A stretch of 64,000 nucleotides of DNA, from positions 2,949,017 through 3,013,016 of the forward strand of contig CM044957.1 in NCBI GenBank assembly GCA_024516035.1. The letters are read 5' to 3'. The notes beneath the pieces were generated by a model, which had not been told where the DNA came from, did no database searches, and worked only from the letters and a program-made list of their open reading frames with translations. Numbering within the stretch: the stretch's first letter is position 1; each line of letters begins with the position of its first letter. The translations under genes were made by a program, and so were the position numbers. Below are positions 63,352 through 64,000 of this stretch, one piece after another. This stretch comes from Bactericera cockerelli (Eukaryota; Arthropoda; Insecta; Hemiptera; Triozidae).

Positions 63352-63572
63352 ATAATATTATAGCACTCTTTAGTGGAAGGTAACCAACCACCAGGCGAAG
63401 TAAATGCTCAAAGCATTTTCTACCACCTAACCCTCAGAGTCTCATTATTATGTGGTCTCAAACTCAAATGAATGAGGAAAATTTCATGCACTAGGTGTGA
63501 TTCGAACCAACGGATCCCTACGCTACCTGGAATACCAGACTAGCGCGTTAACCACCTTGACTACCAATGCAC
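63352..63572 (-). repeat. SINE family A, full length
   Basis: GCACTCTTTAGTGGAAGGTA, CCACCAGGCGAAGTAAATGC, CACCTAACCCTCAGAGTCTC, GTGATTCGAACCAACGGATC, CTACCTGGAATACCAGACTA and GACTACCAATGCAC. Confidence 0.9.
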
Positions 63573-63639
63573 GGTCTTTTGTGCGGGGAAAGAGGGACTT
63601 TAACCTACTTAGTTCATTTGAGAATTTGCCGAGGGAAGA

Positions 63640-63830
63640 TGAAATCATAGAGATTGCCGTGGACAGTAACCCCGCTCTTTAGCTAGGACATCTAAATATA
63701 CTGTATTTATTTTATCAATAGAGTTTTGTCTTTTTCTTGTATATATTGTTCTCAATTTTGTATTTAAATTTTTATCATTAATTGTTTGTACATACCTACA
63801 TCCTAATAGATAATTTAATAATAATAATAA
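63640..63830 (+). repeat. LINE-3'-end-like repeat
   Basis: GAGATTGCCGTGGACAGTAA, CCCCGCTCTTTAGCTAGGAC, then TTTGTATTTAAATTTTTATC and an AATAATAATAATAA end. Confidence 0.65.
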
Positions 63831-64000
63831 ATCATTCAGGAGAGTAGAAAAGACTGAAAGTCAATATGAGCAAAAATATTTGATGTCAATTGAATTAAGA
63901 TTTAAAAAAAAACATTTGAAATGTTAACTTCAAGGAAACACTAATTTTTTTTATCTGAACCATTATAACTGGGATTCGAAAACACGACCTCTGAATTACC
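63831..64000. other. Window edge with possible SINE start
   Basis: AACTGGGATTCGAAAACACG and ACCTCTGAATTACC resemble a minus-strand tRNA-like box B cut off by the window end. Confidence 0.35.

Overview
The window is AT-rich animal nuclear DNA and almost entirely repeat-derived. It has a spliced gene with GT..AG introns, tRNA- and 5S-rRNA-derived SINEs, a LINE reverse-transcriptase fragment, several classes of terminal-inverted-repeat (TIR) DNA transposon, and many unrelated minisatellites. This profile fits an arthropod, most likely an insect with a large repeat-rich genome. A planthopper-like hemipteran is my guess, but the sequence alone does not prove it. No ordinary host gene is convincingly present. 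Most open frames are low-complexity or repeat artefacts.

Layout. 1-6.7 kb: AT-rich DNA, an inverted SINE pair, CA and GA microsatellites, a minisatellite. 6.7-9.2 kb: a 2.5-kb hAT-like element with ~730-bp TIRs and a perfect 8-bp target duplication; inside it are a poly(A) retro-insert and a SINE, each with its own target duplication. 9.2-13.2 kb: GA-rich DNA, a small TIR element, SINEs. 13,240-26,661: the most interesting object, a ~13.4-kb element with 13-bp CACTG...CAGTG termini, a CG target duplication and dense subterminal ACGTAG/AAGTAG arrays, like a CACTA/EnSpm transposon. Its cargo is a four-exon SAM-domain gene of the SAMD3-like family (22,398-24,396) and, 110 bp downstream, a C2H2 zinc-finger ORF (24,507-24,959). 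The left half is interrupted by a 3.36-kb TIR element, a ~250-bp repeat and a 799-bp macrosatellite.

27-36 kb: SINEs, a CR1/Jockey-like LINE 3' fragment, a 1.5-kb Ginger-like element (TGT...ACA ends, TATA duplication, KRBA2/GIN-type C-terminal pseudogene, a perfect 44-bp palindrome in each TIR) and an 84-bp minisatellite that keeps a 360-codon frame open by chance. 36-51 kb: many different minisatellites, a 40-G run, 5S-derived SINEs, a fold-back repeat. 51-64 kb: more SINEs, a 964-bp TIR element carrying repeated AACGTTCATGA motifs, GA-rich DNA, one weak membrane-anchor ORF, and a 278-bp TTAA-type MITE cleanly inserted in a SINE.

How the parts relate: the nesting gives relative ages (SINE before TTAA MITE; CACTG element before its internal insertions; hAT-like element before its SINE and poly(A) insert). 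The SAM and zinc-finger genes sit between the two subterminal arrays, so I read them as the element's own genes or captured cargo. That link is inference. No transposase catalytic domain is visible in any element here.
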